DNA from: an uncultured Clostridia bacterium
Lineage (GTDB): Bacteria > Bacillota > Clostridia > TANB77 > CAG-508
Direction of reading: 5' to 3'
Length of the DNA: 32,125 nucleotides
Assembly (NCBI GenBank): GCA_947626735.1
Contig: CANQTK010000015.1
Coordinates: 1-32,125 of the forward strand
The translations under genes and the position numbers were made by a program. Shown here piece by piece: positions 1 to 8,156 of the stretch; position 1 is the stretch's first letter; each line of letters begins with the position of its first letter. The notes under the pieces are model-generated. The model was not told where the DNA came from. It did no database searches and was given only the letters and a program-made list of their open reading frames with translations.

Positions 1-58
1 AATTTTTCAAATTCAAAAGAATATCTCTTTATATCTCTGCCTCTTAAAATCGGTCGTA

Positions 59-76
59 TATAATAAGCATAGGAGG
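59..76 (+). promoter_or_regulatory. -10 box and ribosome binding site of the recombinase gene
   Basis: A perfect TATAAT lies at 59-64, and AGGAGG at 71-76 sits 8 nt before the ATG at 85. No convincing -35 hexamer is visible 17 bp upstream. The binding site decides the start: a GTG at 76 overlaps AGGAGG itself and cannot be served by it. Confidence 0.5.
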
Positions 77-84
77 TGGTATTT

Positions 85-690
85 ATGATATATGGATATA
101 TAAGAGTAAGTACAGATAAACAAAATGTAGAAAACCAAAGGTTTGAAATTGAAAATTATTGTAAAGAAAGGGGGATGATTGTAGGTGCATGGATAGAAGA
201 GACAATATCAGGGACTAAAAAAATTGATCAAAGAAAGTTAGGAAAGTTATTAAATAAGCTAAAAAAAGATGATATTTTGATTTGTGCAGAATTATCTAGG
301 TTGGGTAGAAATATGTTCATGATTATGTCTATATTAAATTACTGTATGGAAAGAGAAATAAAAGTTTGGACAATAAAAGATAATTATAGATTAGGAGATG
401 ATTTGACTTCAAAGGTGTTAGCATTTGCGTTTGGATTGAGTGCAGAAATTGAAAGAAATTTAATTAGCCAAAGGACAAAAGAAGCCTTAGTAAAAAAGAA
501 AGCAGAAGGAATAACTTTAGGTAGACCAAAAGGAAAAAAATCAAATTATTATAAATTATCTGGAAAAGATAATCTAATAAAGGATTTATTAAATAAAGGT
601 ATTCCAAAGATACAAATTGCAAAAATTTTAAATGTACATAGGAATACATTAAGTAAGTATATGAATGAAAATCATATTTATTGTAAATGA
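85..690 (+). CDS. Serine recombinase (resolvase/invertase family)
   Basis: Small serine site-specific recombinase of about 201 aa, the usual length of resolvases and DNA invertases. Enzymes of this family cut and rejoin DNA through a phosphoserine intermediate. The N-terminal catalytic domain opens with YGYIRVS, making Ser9 the probable nucleophile, followed by a Gln/Asn-rich TDKQNVENQR stretch. The conserved active-site arginines are in ELSRLGRN, and a long E-helix contains SAEIERNLISQRTKEAL. The C-terminus (about residues 160-195) is a Hin-type helix-turn-helix, with DLLNKGIPKIQIAKILNVHR and then NTLSKYM. It stands at the edge of an accessory island and is probably its mobilisation or inversion enzyme. 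No crossover site was identified. It has no MerR-like N-terminal domain, so it is not an IS607-type transposase. Confidence 0.9.
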   Translation: MIYGYIRVSTDKQNVENQRFEIENYCKERGMIVGAWIEETISGTKKIDQRKLGKLLNKLKKDDILICAELSRLGRNMFMIMSILNYCMEREIKVWTIKDNYRLGDDLTSKVLAFAFGLSAEIERNLISQRTKEALVKKKAEGITLGRPKGKKSNYYKLSGKDNLIKDLLNKGIPKIQIAKILNVHRNTLSKYMNENHIYCK

Positions 691-730
691 ATGTAAAGTA
701 TGATATAAAATATTGTGAAGGTGGTTATGT

Positions 731-970
731 ATGAAAATAAAATGTTTAAATTGTAATGAAATTATTGAATCAAAATATAGACATAATTTAGTAAACTGTA
801 AATGCGAAAATTGTTATGTAGATGGAGGAAAAGATTATTTACATTTTGGAGGACAAGATTTCAGTAAAATCTTAATTATTTTTGATGATGGCACGGAAAT
901 ATTAGCAAGTGATGAGAGAAATTACAAAAAGAAATATGAAGAATGGGAATATAATAAAATAAAAAAGTAA
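731..970 (+). CDS. Small zinc-ribbon protein (DUF7695-like)
   Basis: A 79-aa protein with two cysteine pairs: CLNC near residues 5-8 and CKCENC near 23-28. These probably bind one zinc. They are followed by a YVDGGKDYLHFGG segment and a short charged tail. Small proteins with this CxxC...CxCxxCYVDGG pattern are common in Firmicute phages and mobile elements, and I recall the family as DUF7695; no function is known to me. GAAGGTGG upstream of the ATG is a reasonable binding site. The gene lies 40 bp after the recombinase and may be co-transcribed with it. Confidence 0.75.
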   Translation: MKIKCLNCNEIIESKYRHNLVNCKCENCYVDGGKDYLHFGGQDFSKILIIFDDGTEILASDERNYKKKYEEWEYNKIKK

Positions 971-1041
971 CAAAATATTACAAAAAATGTTGTATTTTAT
1001 TACAAAAAAGAGTATAATATATTAGAAAAGGAGTGATAAAA

Positions 1042-1365
1042 ATGAATGAGCTAGGTACAAGATTAAAAAGAGCAAGAGAATATTTAGGACTAACACAAGA
1101 TGATGTTGCAAAATTAATGGAAGTATCTAGAGTAATTATAACTAATATTGAAGCAGGGACAAGAAAGGTTTCTGCTGAAGAATTATCTAAATTTTCCAAA
1201 ATATATGGCTGGACCATGGAAGAATTGCTAGAAGGAGAAAAGAAAGAGAAAGATATACCAATGTTTGCAAGATCATTTAGTGAATTGTCAAAAGAAGATC
1301 AAGAGGAAATAATTAACTTAATTAAGTTTAAAAAAATGTATAAGGATAAAAAACTTAATGAATAA
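1042..1365 (+). CDS. XRE-family transcriptional regulator
   Basis: About 107 aa. Residues 1-60 form a Cro/C1-type helix-turn-helix (LGTRLKRAREYLGLTQDDVA, then LMEVSRVIITNIEAGTRKVS and EELSKFSKIYGWTMEELLEG), followed by an acidic tail. The ATG at 1042 is preferred over the GTG at 1033 because AAAGGAG at about 1027-1033 then has normal spacing. It overlaps the next gene, an ImmA/IrrE-type protease, by 8 bp. That is the classic repressor/anti-repressor-protease pairing of ICEs and phages, where the protease cleaves the repressor. It probably represses its own transcription. Confidence 0.9.
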   Translation: MNELGTRLKRAREYLGLTQDDVAKLMEVSRVIITNIEAGTRKVSAEELSKFSKIYGWTMEELLEGEKKEKDIPMFARSFSELSKEDQEEIINLIKFKKMYKDKKLNE

Positions 1366-2728
1366 AGAATTAGATTATTCAAATTACTTTTCTTCTCCAG
1401 AATTATTAGCAAATGCTATATTAAAACAGTATGAAAAGGAAATTGGAAAATTAGAGTTTCCAATAAATCCTTTTAAGATTTTAAAAAGTTTAGACATAAA
1501 ACTAGTAATAAGAAATTTTAAAAATTTAGAAGGGTTATATATACCAGCGAGAAATGAAGATGACATTGATGTTGTTGGTATAAATTTTAATAGATCATTA
1601 TATAGACAAAGATTCACAGCCGCGCATGAAATATGTCATTGTATTAAAGATAAAAACAATGCAATTATATGTCCTATAAGTGGAAAAAAGAATCCTATGG
1701 AGAAATTTGCAGACAATTTTGCAGCATGTTTATTAATGCCAATTGAAGAATTAAAAGAACAAGTAAATAAATATATAAATTATAAAGGATATATTGATTT
1801 AGAAAAAGTAATATATGTGTCAGAATATTTTGGTGTTAGCTTTGAAAGTTGTGTATTTAATATTGCATACAAATTACATAAAATTGATGGCGATACAGAT
1901 AGTAAAGCACTAAAAAAGAAAATTGCAAAGATAAAACCAGAAAAATTAAGAGAAGAATTTGGAATAAAGAATAACCTAAAATTAACTAGAGAAATTATAG
2001 ATTTTTATTGTTATGCTAGACCAAAAGAAAACGTAGCTACTACTATAAAATTCAAACAATTTTTAGTGTTAAATGAAAATAGGCTAGAGGGAGTAGAGAT
2101 AAGCAAGGAAAAATTAAATTATATTTTAGCAGATATAAGGCTAAATAATGACTTTTCAAAATACCAAAATGATAAAGATAGAAATGTTTTAGAGGCTTTA
2201 GGAAATATTGAAATGCTAGACTATGTATTAAGCACTGAAGATAGAATTGATGTATGGAAATTGTCTAAATTACAAAAAACATTATATAAATATACACCTT
2301 TTGGCAACGAAATGCTATTTCCAAGACAAAGCAATAATATGATTAATGGAGCTGAAATAAGCACAGTTGATTATAAATTAGTTCCACAAGAATTAATAAA
2401 AGTAGGAGACAGAATTAATGATTTGGTTAAAAATAAAGATACATTAACTTTACACGAATATATATTAGAGGCATTAAAGATTCATTATAGATTAACTGTA
2501 ATACATCCATTAGAAGATGGAAATGGAAGATGTTGTAGAGGAATATTATTATGGTTATTAAGACTAAAAAATATTCCTCCTATATATATTAAGATGGAAG
2601 ATAAGCCTAGATATATAAATGCTTTAAATAAAATTGATACAAAAAAAGATTATGATTATTTAGAATTATTTATATTGGAACAGATAATTCATAGTATGGT
2701 AATTTTTGATGAGAAATTGGAATTATAA
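1358..2728 (+). CDS. ImmA/IrrE metalloprotease fused to a Fic domain
   Basis: A 456-aa two-domain protein. The N-terminal half is an ImmA/IrrE zinc peptidase: HEICH at residues 90-94 (HExxH) in the context RFTAAHEICHC, then the downstream helix MEKFADNFAACLLMP, where ImmA proteins normally have EANxFAAxLLMP. The C-terminal half has the Fic core HPLEDGNGRCCR starting at His383, matching HPFxxGNGRxxR; Fic enzymes transfer AMP or related groups from nucleotides to target hydroxyls. I see no clear inhibitory (S/T)xxxE(G/N) helix, so restraint may come from the overlapping XRE protein. ImmA enzymes usually cleave the adjacent XRE repressor. The fusion suggests a toxin-antitoxin-like switch in which the protease and the Fic activity are linked; that role is inference. 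Confidence 0.85.
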   Translation: MNKELDYSNYFSSPELLANAILKQYEKEIGKLEFPINPFKILKSLDIKLVIRNFKNLEGLYIPARNEDDIDVVGINFNRSLYRQRFTAAHEICHCIKDKNNAIICPISGKKNPMEKFADNFAACLLMPIEELKEQVNKYINYKGYIDLEKVIYVSEYFGVSFESCVFNIAYKLHKIDGDTDSKALKKKIAKIKPEKLREEFGIKNNLKLTREIIDFYCYARPKENVATTIKFKQFLVLNENRLEGVEISKEKLNYILADIRLNNDFSKYQNDKDRNVLEALGNIEMLDYVLSTEDRIDVWKLSKLQKTLYKYTPFGNEMLFPRQSNNMINGAEISTVDYKLVPQELIKVGDRINDLVKNKDTLTLHEYILEALKIHYRLTVIHPLEDGNGRCCRGILLWLLRLKNIPPIYIKMEDKPRYINALNKIDTKKDYDYLELFILEQIIHSMVIFDEKLEL

Positions 2729-2730
2729 AA

Positions 2731-2776
2731 AAGTAGGATAAGCTCTAGACAAGCTATATCCTACTTTCTATTTTAA
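2731..2776 (+). terminator. Intrinsic terminator after the ImmA-Fic gene
   Basis: Inverted repeat AAGTAGGATA (2731-2740) with TATCCTACTT (2757-2766), plus an inner AGCT/AGCT pair, followed by a T-rich run. Confidence 0.7.
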
Positions 2777-2850
2777 AAGGAAAATTGATGTGTACGATAA
2801 TTATTTTATAAAAGATTACATTAAATATTTAACATTTAATATTAATATAA

Positions 2851-3144
2851 TTATTCTTTTTGACACCCACCAATCAACTGTACTCCATCACAAAACCCGT
2901 TCCTATAATACTTCTCATTCCAATATGTAACATAATCAAGAAAATTCTTATCAAGTAAATCTAATTGTTCCTTAACATATTCAATGCTATCTCCTGGAAC
3001 ATTATTTAAAATTCTTTCAGAAATTTCATCAAAATAGATAGAATGTTTTTTATCTTCATCATCAGTATAAGCTAATCCAGTAGACTCTCTAAATTCTAAC
3101 CAGTCTTTTAAAATATCATTATTAACATTTCTAAAATTATTCAT
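2851..3144 (-). CDS. Hypothetical protein of a mobile-element type
   Basis: A 97-aa acidic protein with no domain I can name. It has charged helices and ends in YYRNGFCDGVQLIGGC; similar 'YYxxGFxDGxxL' tails occur in small Firmicute mobile-element proteins. A GGAGGT ribosome binding site sits 10-15 bp before the reverse-strand ATG, which supports it as a real gene. It is the only reverse-strand gene of the island and may be a remnant of another integrated element. Confidence 0.6.
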   Translation of the reverse strand: MNNFRNVNNDILKDWLEFRESTGLAYTDDEDKKHSIYFDEISERILNNVPGDSIEYVKEQLDLLDKNFLDYVTYWNEKYYRNGFCDGVQLIGGCQKE

Positions 3145-3427
3145 ATAAAATAACCTCCAAATTAAAGTTTAAAATTACCAAACATTCGTGTATTTTTAGT
3201 TGGGAAAAATTTGGGAAACAAACTCTCAAAAATCAACCTAAAAAACACAAATGTTCTGTAAGGCAAAATACCCAAAGGTATATAAATACCAGCTAAAACC
3301 CTAATTATCACTGAATTACAAAAATCAGTCAAACTCGCCTCATAACCCGAAGGTGAGTAATCAGAGTCTTATCTCCAGAGTCATTCAGAAGAAAACGAAA
3401 ATTTATAAATTTAAAAGAAAATAGAGG
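3145..3427. other. Non-coding stretch with a possible att core
   Basis: No credible gene is seen here. Positions 3339-3354 read CTCATAACCCGAAGGT, which matches the anticodon-loop and 3' stem region of bacterial elongator tRNA-Met (CAT anticodon). The rest of a tRNA is missing: no T-arm or acceptor stem follows. The segment can also fold as CTCGCCT (3334-3340) with AGGTGAG (3351-3357), one G-T pair. The simplest reading is a recombined or decayed attachment site of an element that targeted a tRNA-Met gene. Confidence 0.35.
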
Positions 3428-3470
3428 ATAATAATTGTCAAATATTTTTAAAATATTTGACAATTATTAT
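3428..3470. promoter_or_regulatory. 21-bp perfect inverted repeat (candidate operator)
   Basis: The arms at 3428-3448 and 3450-3470 are exact reverse complements around one central T at 3449. The inner part reads TTGTCAAATATTTT / AAAATATTTGACAA. The right arm contains the -35 hexamer of the operon promoter, so a protein bound here would control the 3506-10796 genes. The single-base centre makes it a poor terminator hairpin and a good dimer-binding site. Confidence 0.6.
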
Positions 3471-3485
3471 TAAATGTAGTAGAAT
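3457..3485 (+). promoter_or_regulatory. Promoter of the putative defence operon
   Basis: Consensus TTGACA at 3457-3462, a 17-bp spacer, and TAGAAT at 3480-3485. AAAGGA (3493-3498) then precedes the ATG at 3506, giving a very short leader. The -35 box is inside the palindrome. Confidence 0.8.
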
Positions 3486-3505
3486 TTTGTCGAAAGGAAA
3501 AAAAT

Positions 3506-3727
3506 ATGGATAATAAAAAAGATAATTTTAAAAGAATTGCTGAAAAAAGAACAAATAAAATAATTGAATCTATTTCAAAACTACATAATTTAACTAATAC
3601 ATCGTTTTATGAATATACAAATGAACAAATAGAAGCTATTTTTGATGCTATACAAAAAGAGATAGATAATCAGCGAAATGTTTTTGAAAACGATATGAAG
3701 AAAGAAAAAAAGAGATTTGAATTATGA
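3506..3727 (+). CDS. Small helical protein, first gene of the operon
   Basis: A 73-aa basic, all-helical protein with AEKRTNKIIESISKLHNLTN, then YEYTNEQIEAIFDAIQKEID. Proteins of this shape, with RVNK/RTNK, a 'LxNLSNxxxYEYT' turn and an 'IFxAIxxEL' helix, are frequent in Firmicute ICEs and plasmids, often at the head of accessory operons. I do not know a function. Its end overlaps the next start as ATGA, which indicates translational coupling. A small DNA-binding or antitoxin-like role is possible but unsupported. Confidence 0.75.
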   Translation: MDNKKDNFKRIAEKRTNKIIESISKLHNLTNTSFYEYTNEQIEAIFDAIQKEIDNQRNVFENDMKKEKKRFEL

Positions 3728-6264
3728 TTTGTGATTTGTTTTTTGCTGGTAAATTAAAAGGAATAGAAGATGTATTAATTTATGAAGAAGATTTTGTATT
3801 ATTTTATTTAAAAATGCAATTAATTGAAAAATATGAATTTAATAAAGAAATGGTAGCAAGTACTCTTGAAAATTTATATGGTAAAAAGAACATAAAAAAT
3901 AATAAAGTGTTAAAATTTTGTGAATGCCATTTTATTTCTAAAGGAAAAAGTTTCGTATTAAATATAAATGATGAAGAAATGGAACTTTATAGTAAAGCAA
4001 AAGAATACCAACAAGACATTATGAACTATGAAAATATAGATAAAAGAAATTTGTATAGTAGGTTAGAAAAAGAAGTCATGGATAAAACAATACCGTTTTT
4101 TCAAAAATTAAAAAAATTTATAATATTTTATTGTTATAGTAATAATTTAACCATATTAAAAAAGTATGTCTTGTTGTATAAATATTTTTATATTTTAAAA
4201 GATTATTATAAAATTTATAGAGCAATTGATTATAAGTTGGCGAAAATACCAAATCTTTTTGATATAATTGAAATTTCAGCATTGAATTTAAAACAAGAGC
4301 AAATGAGTTTTTTAATTTTTAATAATATTTTCACTATTAAAAATTTAAAACATGTACCAATAAAAATATTAATATGCGTATTTTGTGATAATATCGATAA
4401 TTTTATTAAAGCCTTAAATAAATATGCTATATCTAAAAAAGATATAATAATTGATCTAGAAGAAATATTTAGTAAAATAATAAAAGAAGATTGGAATAAG
4501 GTACTAGAGAAAAGATTTGAGCTAGCTAATAAAAAAAGTACATTAGCAGAAATAGGACGAGAATTTAACTTGACAAGAGAAAGAATCAGACAGATAGAAA
4601 AAAAAGCAACACAAAAAATATTAGATAGTATGAAAGAAAAACAAATACTAATCAATTGTTTTTATAATGATATAAACAAGGAGCAAATGTCTTTTATAAC
4701 TAGTGAAGATTTTATTAAATATATTAATAATAATGTTGTATCTAGAAATTTGATAATAGCATTTAATTCTTCAGATAGTAGAATTAAATATAATGAAGAA
4801 TATGGAATTATTTATGATAGTAAAGAAATTGATATAGATAAAATTATAGAAGAAGCAAAAGAGGAACTAAAAGATGTAATTCCTATAAAAGAAAAAATTT
4901 ATTATAATAAAGTTCAAAGTCATATAATAGAGAACAATTATAAAATATACCAAGACAAAGTTTTAGTAAAAAAATCAGTCAATATAAGTTCAATTTATAT
5001 GAATGAAATAGAAGAGAATTTTATAAATGGATATAATGTAGGAAAGAAAGAAGATTATAATAAATTGTTAAAAATAATAAAAGAAAAATATGGAGACATA
5101 GAGATCTCTTCAATGCATTCAATTCAAACAATGATTGATAGAAATGATTTTGTACAGATTGATAGAGGAACATATAAAGCAAGAAAATATTGCGTTGTTT
5201 TATCAGAAAAATTATTAGAAGAAATAATACAATTTATTATAAAAAATTCACCAATCATTTCATATAGTTTAATTTATGAAAAATTTAAAAGTGAATTGCA
5301 AAAATTAAATATTAAAAATAGATTTTATTTAAAGGGATTAATTGATGAAAGGTTACCACAAGAGTTTAGTACAAGAAGGGATTTTATAAATACAAATTCA
5401 TCAGAGAATATTACTACATACGATATTATGAAAGGAATATTTAAATCCTTTAAAGGTGAATTTACGATAGATGATGTTAGAGGAAAAATACCGGGATTAA
5501 AAGAATATAGTTATGAAAATTATGCAAGAGCAGAAGAAAAGAATGGCTTAATAATTCTCAGCCCAAAAACATATATTTACATAGATAAATTAGAAATATC
5601 AAAAGAAACAGAAAATGAATTAAAACAATTTATAAATAACTTATTTAAAAAGTTAAATTCAAAAATACTAACGGCAAAAAAAATATATGCTAATTTATAT
5701 ATATTGAATAAAGAATTATTTAACAAATTACATATTACAGCAAAGTTTGGAGACTTTGAATTATTTTCTATCATACAATACTTATTCAAAGATGATTACT
5801 TTTATAGCAGACCTATCATTAGTTTACAAGAAGACTGTACAACATCATCATATTTATTAATTAAAGAATATGTTAGTAGATTTGAAAAATTTAATTACAC
5901 AGATATAAAAAATTATATCTACAAAATGAACATTAGAGGATTATGTAGTTATATGTCTTTTATGGAGGATTTAAGTGATGAATATGTCCAAATAAGCAAA
6001 GATAGTATGATTAGAAAAGATAAATTTAATATTTCAGAAGACAACTTATTAAAAATTAAAGAATTACTAGATTTAGTACTAAAAAATAGTGATTTTAAAA
6101 CAGAAGAATTTAATGGATATTTTATGCTACCAAAATTAGATAGAGCTTGGAATAAATATCTATTAGTAGGAATAATAAGAAGTTATTTTAAAGATGAATA
6201 TGAAATAGAAAATACAGAAAGATTTTATGATACTACAGAATTTATAATAAGGAGGGTAAATTAA
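3724..6264 (+). CDS. Large sigma-region-4-like DNA-binding protein
   Basis: An 846-aa protein, probably a DNA-recognition or scaffold subunit of the operon. Residues about 180-215 (ALNLKQEQMSFLIFNNIFTI, then KNLKHVPIKIL) resemble the helix-hairpin-helix of the RNA polymerase alpha C-terminal domain. Residues about 272-300 are a clear sigma-70 region 4 helix-turn-helix (LAEIGREFNLTRERIRQIEK). The second half has at least three winged-helix-like units; 'FVQIDRGTYKARKY' near 480 and 'GEFTIDDVRGKIPGL' near 575 look like HARE-HTH-type modules, which are known from chromatin and restriction contexts. No helicase, nuclease or polymerase-binding sigma region 2 is visible, so it is unlikely to be a real sigma factor. 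Neighbours overlap by 4 bp and 1 bp. The sigma-4 call is firm; the other domains are tentative. Confidence 0.75.
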   Translation: MICDLFFAGKLKGIEDVLIYEEDFVLFYLKMQLIEKYEFNKEMVASTLENLYGKKNIKNNKVLKFCECHFISKGKSFVLNINDEEMELYSKAKEYQQDIMNYENIDKRNLYSRLEKEVMDKTIPFFQKLKKFIIFYCYSNNLTILKKYVLLYKYFYILKDYYKIYRAIDYKLAKIPNLFDIIEISALNLKQEQMSFLIFNNIFTIKNLKHVPIKILICVFCDNIDNFIKALNKYAISKKDIIIDLEEIFSKIIKEDWNKVLEKRFELANKKSTLAEIGREFNLTRERIRQIEKKATQKILDSMKEKQILINCFYNDINKEQMSFITSEDFIKYINNNVVSRNLIIAFNSSDSRIKYNEEYGIIYDSKEIDIDKIIEEAKEELKDVIPIKEKIYYNKVQSHIIENNYKIYQDKVLVKKSVNISSIYMNEIEENFINGYNVGKKEDYNKLLKIIKEKYGDIEISSMHSIQTMIDRNDFVQIDRGTYKARKYCVVLSEKLLEEIIQFIIKNSPIISYSLIYEKFKSELQKLNIKNRFYLKGLIDERLPQEFSTRRDFINTNSSENITTYDIMKGIFKSFKGEFTIDDVRGKIPGLKEYSYENYARAEEKNGLIILSPKTYIYIDKLEISKETENELKQFINNLFKKLNSKILTAKKIYANLYILNKELFNKLHITAKFGDFELFSIIQYLFKDDYFYSRPIISLQEDCTTSSYLLIKEYVSRFEKFNYTDIKNYIYKMNIRGLCSYMSFMEDLSDEYVQISKDSMIRKDKFNISEDNLLKIKELLDLVLKNSDFKTEEFNGYFMLPKLDRAWNKYLLVGIIRSYFKDEYEIENTERFYDTTEFIIRRVN

Positions 6265-8156
6265 TGAATGTTAAAGAAAGTTGGAGGTTTGTCGGAAATA
6301 ACTATACAAATAAAAATGGATTAGATACAGCTGATATGGAAACATTCAAAAAAGATCCAATTGCTTCATTGGCAAGAGAATCATGCCAAAACTCCATAGA
6401 TGCAAAAGAACACGGAAAAAATAAAGTAATATTAGAATTTAAAACTTTTGAAATAAATAAAGAAGCAATACCAGGGTATGACAGATTAAGAGCAGAAATT
6501 GAAAATTGTAAAGAATATAAAAAAAACAATAAAAAAGAATATGATCAATTAAGTAATATGAGTAAAGCTATCAATAAAGATGTAATAACATGTCTAAGAA
6601 TTAGTGATTTTAATACTACCGGTTTATATGGAGAAAAATTTTATTTATTAACTAAAGGAAGTGGAGTGACAGATAAAATAGGTACTACAGGAGGATCAAA
6701 AGGAATAGGAAAATATGCATCATTTGTTGCTAGTGCATTTAATACCGTTTTTTATTCTACATATGCAAATGATGGCAAAAAACAATTTTTAGGGATTTCA
6801 AAGCTTTGTTCTGCGCCAATGCCAGACACAGATGAGTTGACAATGGGAATTGGTTATTATGGAGTAAATGATAAAAATGAACCTATGGACAAGCAATTAA
6901 ATTTAGATGAAAACTTTTGCAGAGATACATATGGAACAGATTTATATATTATGGGATTTAAAGCTGAAAATAATTGGAAACAACAAATTCTGTCAATGTT
7001 ATTAGATAGCTTTTTAGTCGCAATATATTATGGAGAGCTTGAAATAAAAATAAGTGATATAATTGTTAATAAAGAAAATTTAAAAGAAATAATAGACAAA
7101 GAAGAATTAATTATTAAATCGTTGAGAAAAAGTATTATTTCTCAATACATATTAATAAATGAATCTGAAGGAGTATTTACAAAGGAAATTGATATTCTAG
7201 AATACGGGAAAGTGAAAGTTCTTGCTAAAAGTTTTAGTAAAGAAGAATCAGAAATAGCAACTAATAGCTGCACGATGATAAGATATCCATATATGAAAAT
7301 AAAAATATTCCCTAATATTTCAACAATACCATGTTCAGCTATGTGTATCATACAAGATAATACTTTAAATGAACTATTGAAAGATATAGAAAATCCTCAA
7401 CATACTGATTGGGAACCAAATAGAAAAGAAGAGGGTTCTTTAAGAAATGAAATTAGAAATGTAATCCTCAATTTGAAAAATTCAATTATTGATTTTGTTG
7501 TCGAAGTATTATCAACAAGTGAAACAGAAAAACTTGATATAGAGGGAGCAGGCGATTATTTACCAGAGAGCCATTTTGATGGCTTAGATCAAGATAGTGG
7601 ACAACAGGAGAATCTGACAATAAAAGATAATCCTGTAATTATAAAAAAAGTAAACAATAAAAAGTTTGATAAAAATCCAATCAAGGAATCAGAAGACTTA
7701 GAAGGTATTATACCTGATATAGGTAGTCATGATGAAGAAGGAGATGATTCTCCGGTTCCATCAGGAAGTAATAATGGTGGAGAAGGAGATCCACACGAAT
7801 CAAGTGATAGACAAGGAAGTTCTGAAGAAGGGGATAAAGATATCCTAAAACATATAGCTTTGACAGACATGAAAAAAATATTTTTTGTATCTGATAAAAA
7901 TAATGGAGAATATATACTATGCATAGATTCAAATTACAATGAATCGGATTGTGAAATAGAAATGTATTATTTTGATGATGCAGATAATCAGTATATAGCT
8001 AATATTGAAAGATGCCTCGTTAATGGACAGAAATCAGAAATTGATCACGGAAAAGCTGTAAAATTTAAGATACTACCTGGAAAAACAAAAATAGAATTAA
8101 AAACAGATTTAAGAGATTATTATAGATGTGAGGTGAAATTATATGCAAATAGGTAA
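6264..8156 (+). CDS. GHKL-type ATPase (MutL/MORC-like)
   Basis: A 630-aa protein with a GHKL ATP-binding fold. The N-box is LARESCQNSIDA (Glu39, Asn43, Asp46), G1 is RISDFNTTGL (Asp115 to Gly120), G2 is GSKGIGK (144-150), and a GT near 224 in TYGTDLYIMGF corresponds to the G3 region. Glu39 is the expected catalytic base. An acidic, Gly/Ser-rich linker covers about 490-535 before a C-terminal beta-rich domain. Prokaryotic MORC and paraMORC ATPases occur in restriction-modification-like operons, where ATP-driven dimer closure is thought to act on DNA. AGGAGGG precedes the ATG, and the preceding stop shares one base with it. With the nearby methylase, a role in recognising or restricting foreign DNA is plausible. 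It has no histidine-kinase phosphoacceptor domain and no MutL endonuclease motif that I can see. Confidence 0.8.
   Translation: MNVKESWRFVGNNYTNKNGLDTADMETFKKDPIASLARESCQNSIDAKEHGKNKVILEFKTFEINKEAIPGYDRLRAEIENCKEYKKNNKKEYDQLSNMSKAINKDVITCLRISDFNTTGLYGEKFYLLTKGSGVTDKIGTTGGSKGIGKYASFVASAFNTVFYSTYANDGKKQFLGISKLCSAPMPDTDELTMGIGYYGVNDKNEPMDKQLNLDENFCRDTYGTDLYIMGFKAENNWKQQILSMLLDSFLVAIYYGELEIKISDIIVNKENLKEIIDKEELIIKSLRKSIISQYILINESEGVFTKEIDILEYGKVKVLAKSFSKEESEIATNSCTMIRYPYMKIKIFPNISTIPCSAMCIIQDNTLNELLKDIENPQHTDWEPNRKEEGSLRNEIRNVILNLKNSIIDFVVEVLSTSETEKLDIEGAGDYLPESHFDGLDQDSGQQENLTIKDNPVIIKKVNNKKFDKNPIKESEDLEGIIPDIGSHDEEGDDSPVPSGSNNGGEGDPHESSDRQGSSEEGDKDILKHIALTDMKKIFFVSDKNNGEYILCIDSNYNESDCEIEMYYFDDADNQYIANIERCLVNGQKSEIDHGKAVKFKILPGKTKIELKTDLRDYYRCEVKLYANR

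Noticed and set aside
4230-4655. Reverse-strand reading frames inside the large island genes
   Set aside because: They lie opposite confidently coding frames, are low-complexity (Ile/Leu/Phe/Ser-rich), and lack binding sites.
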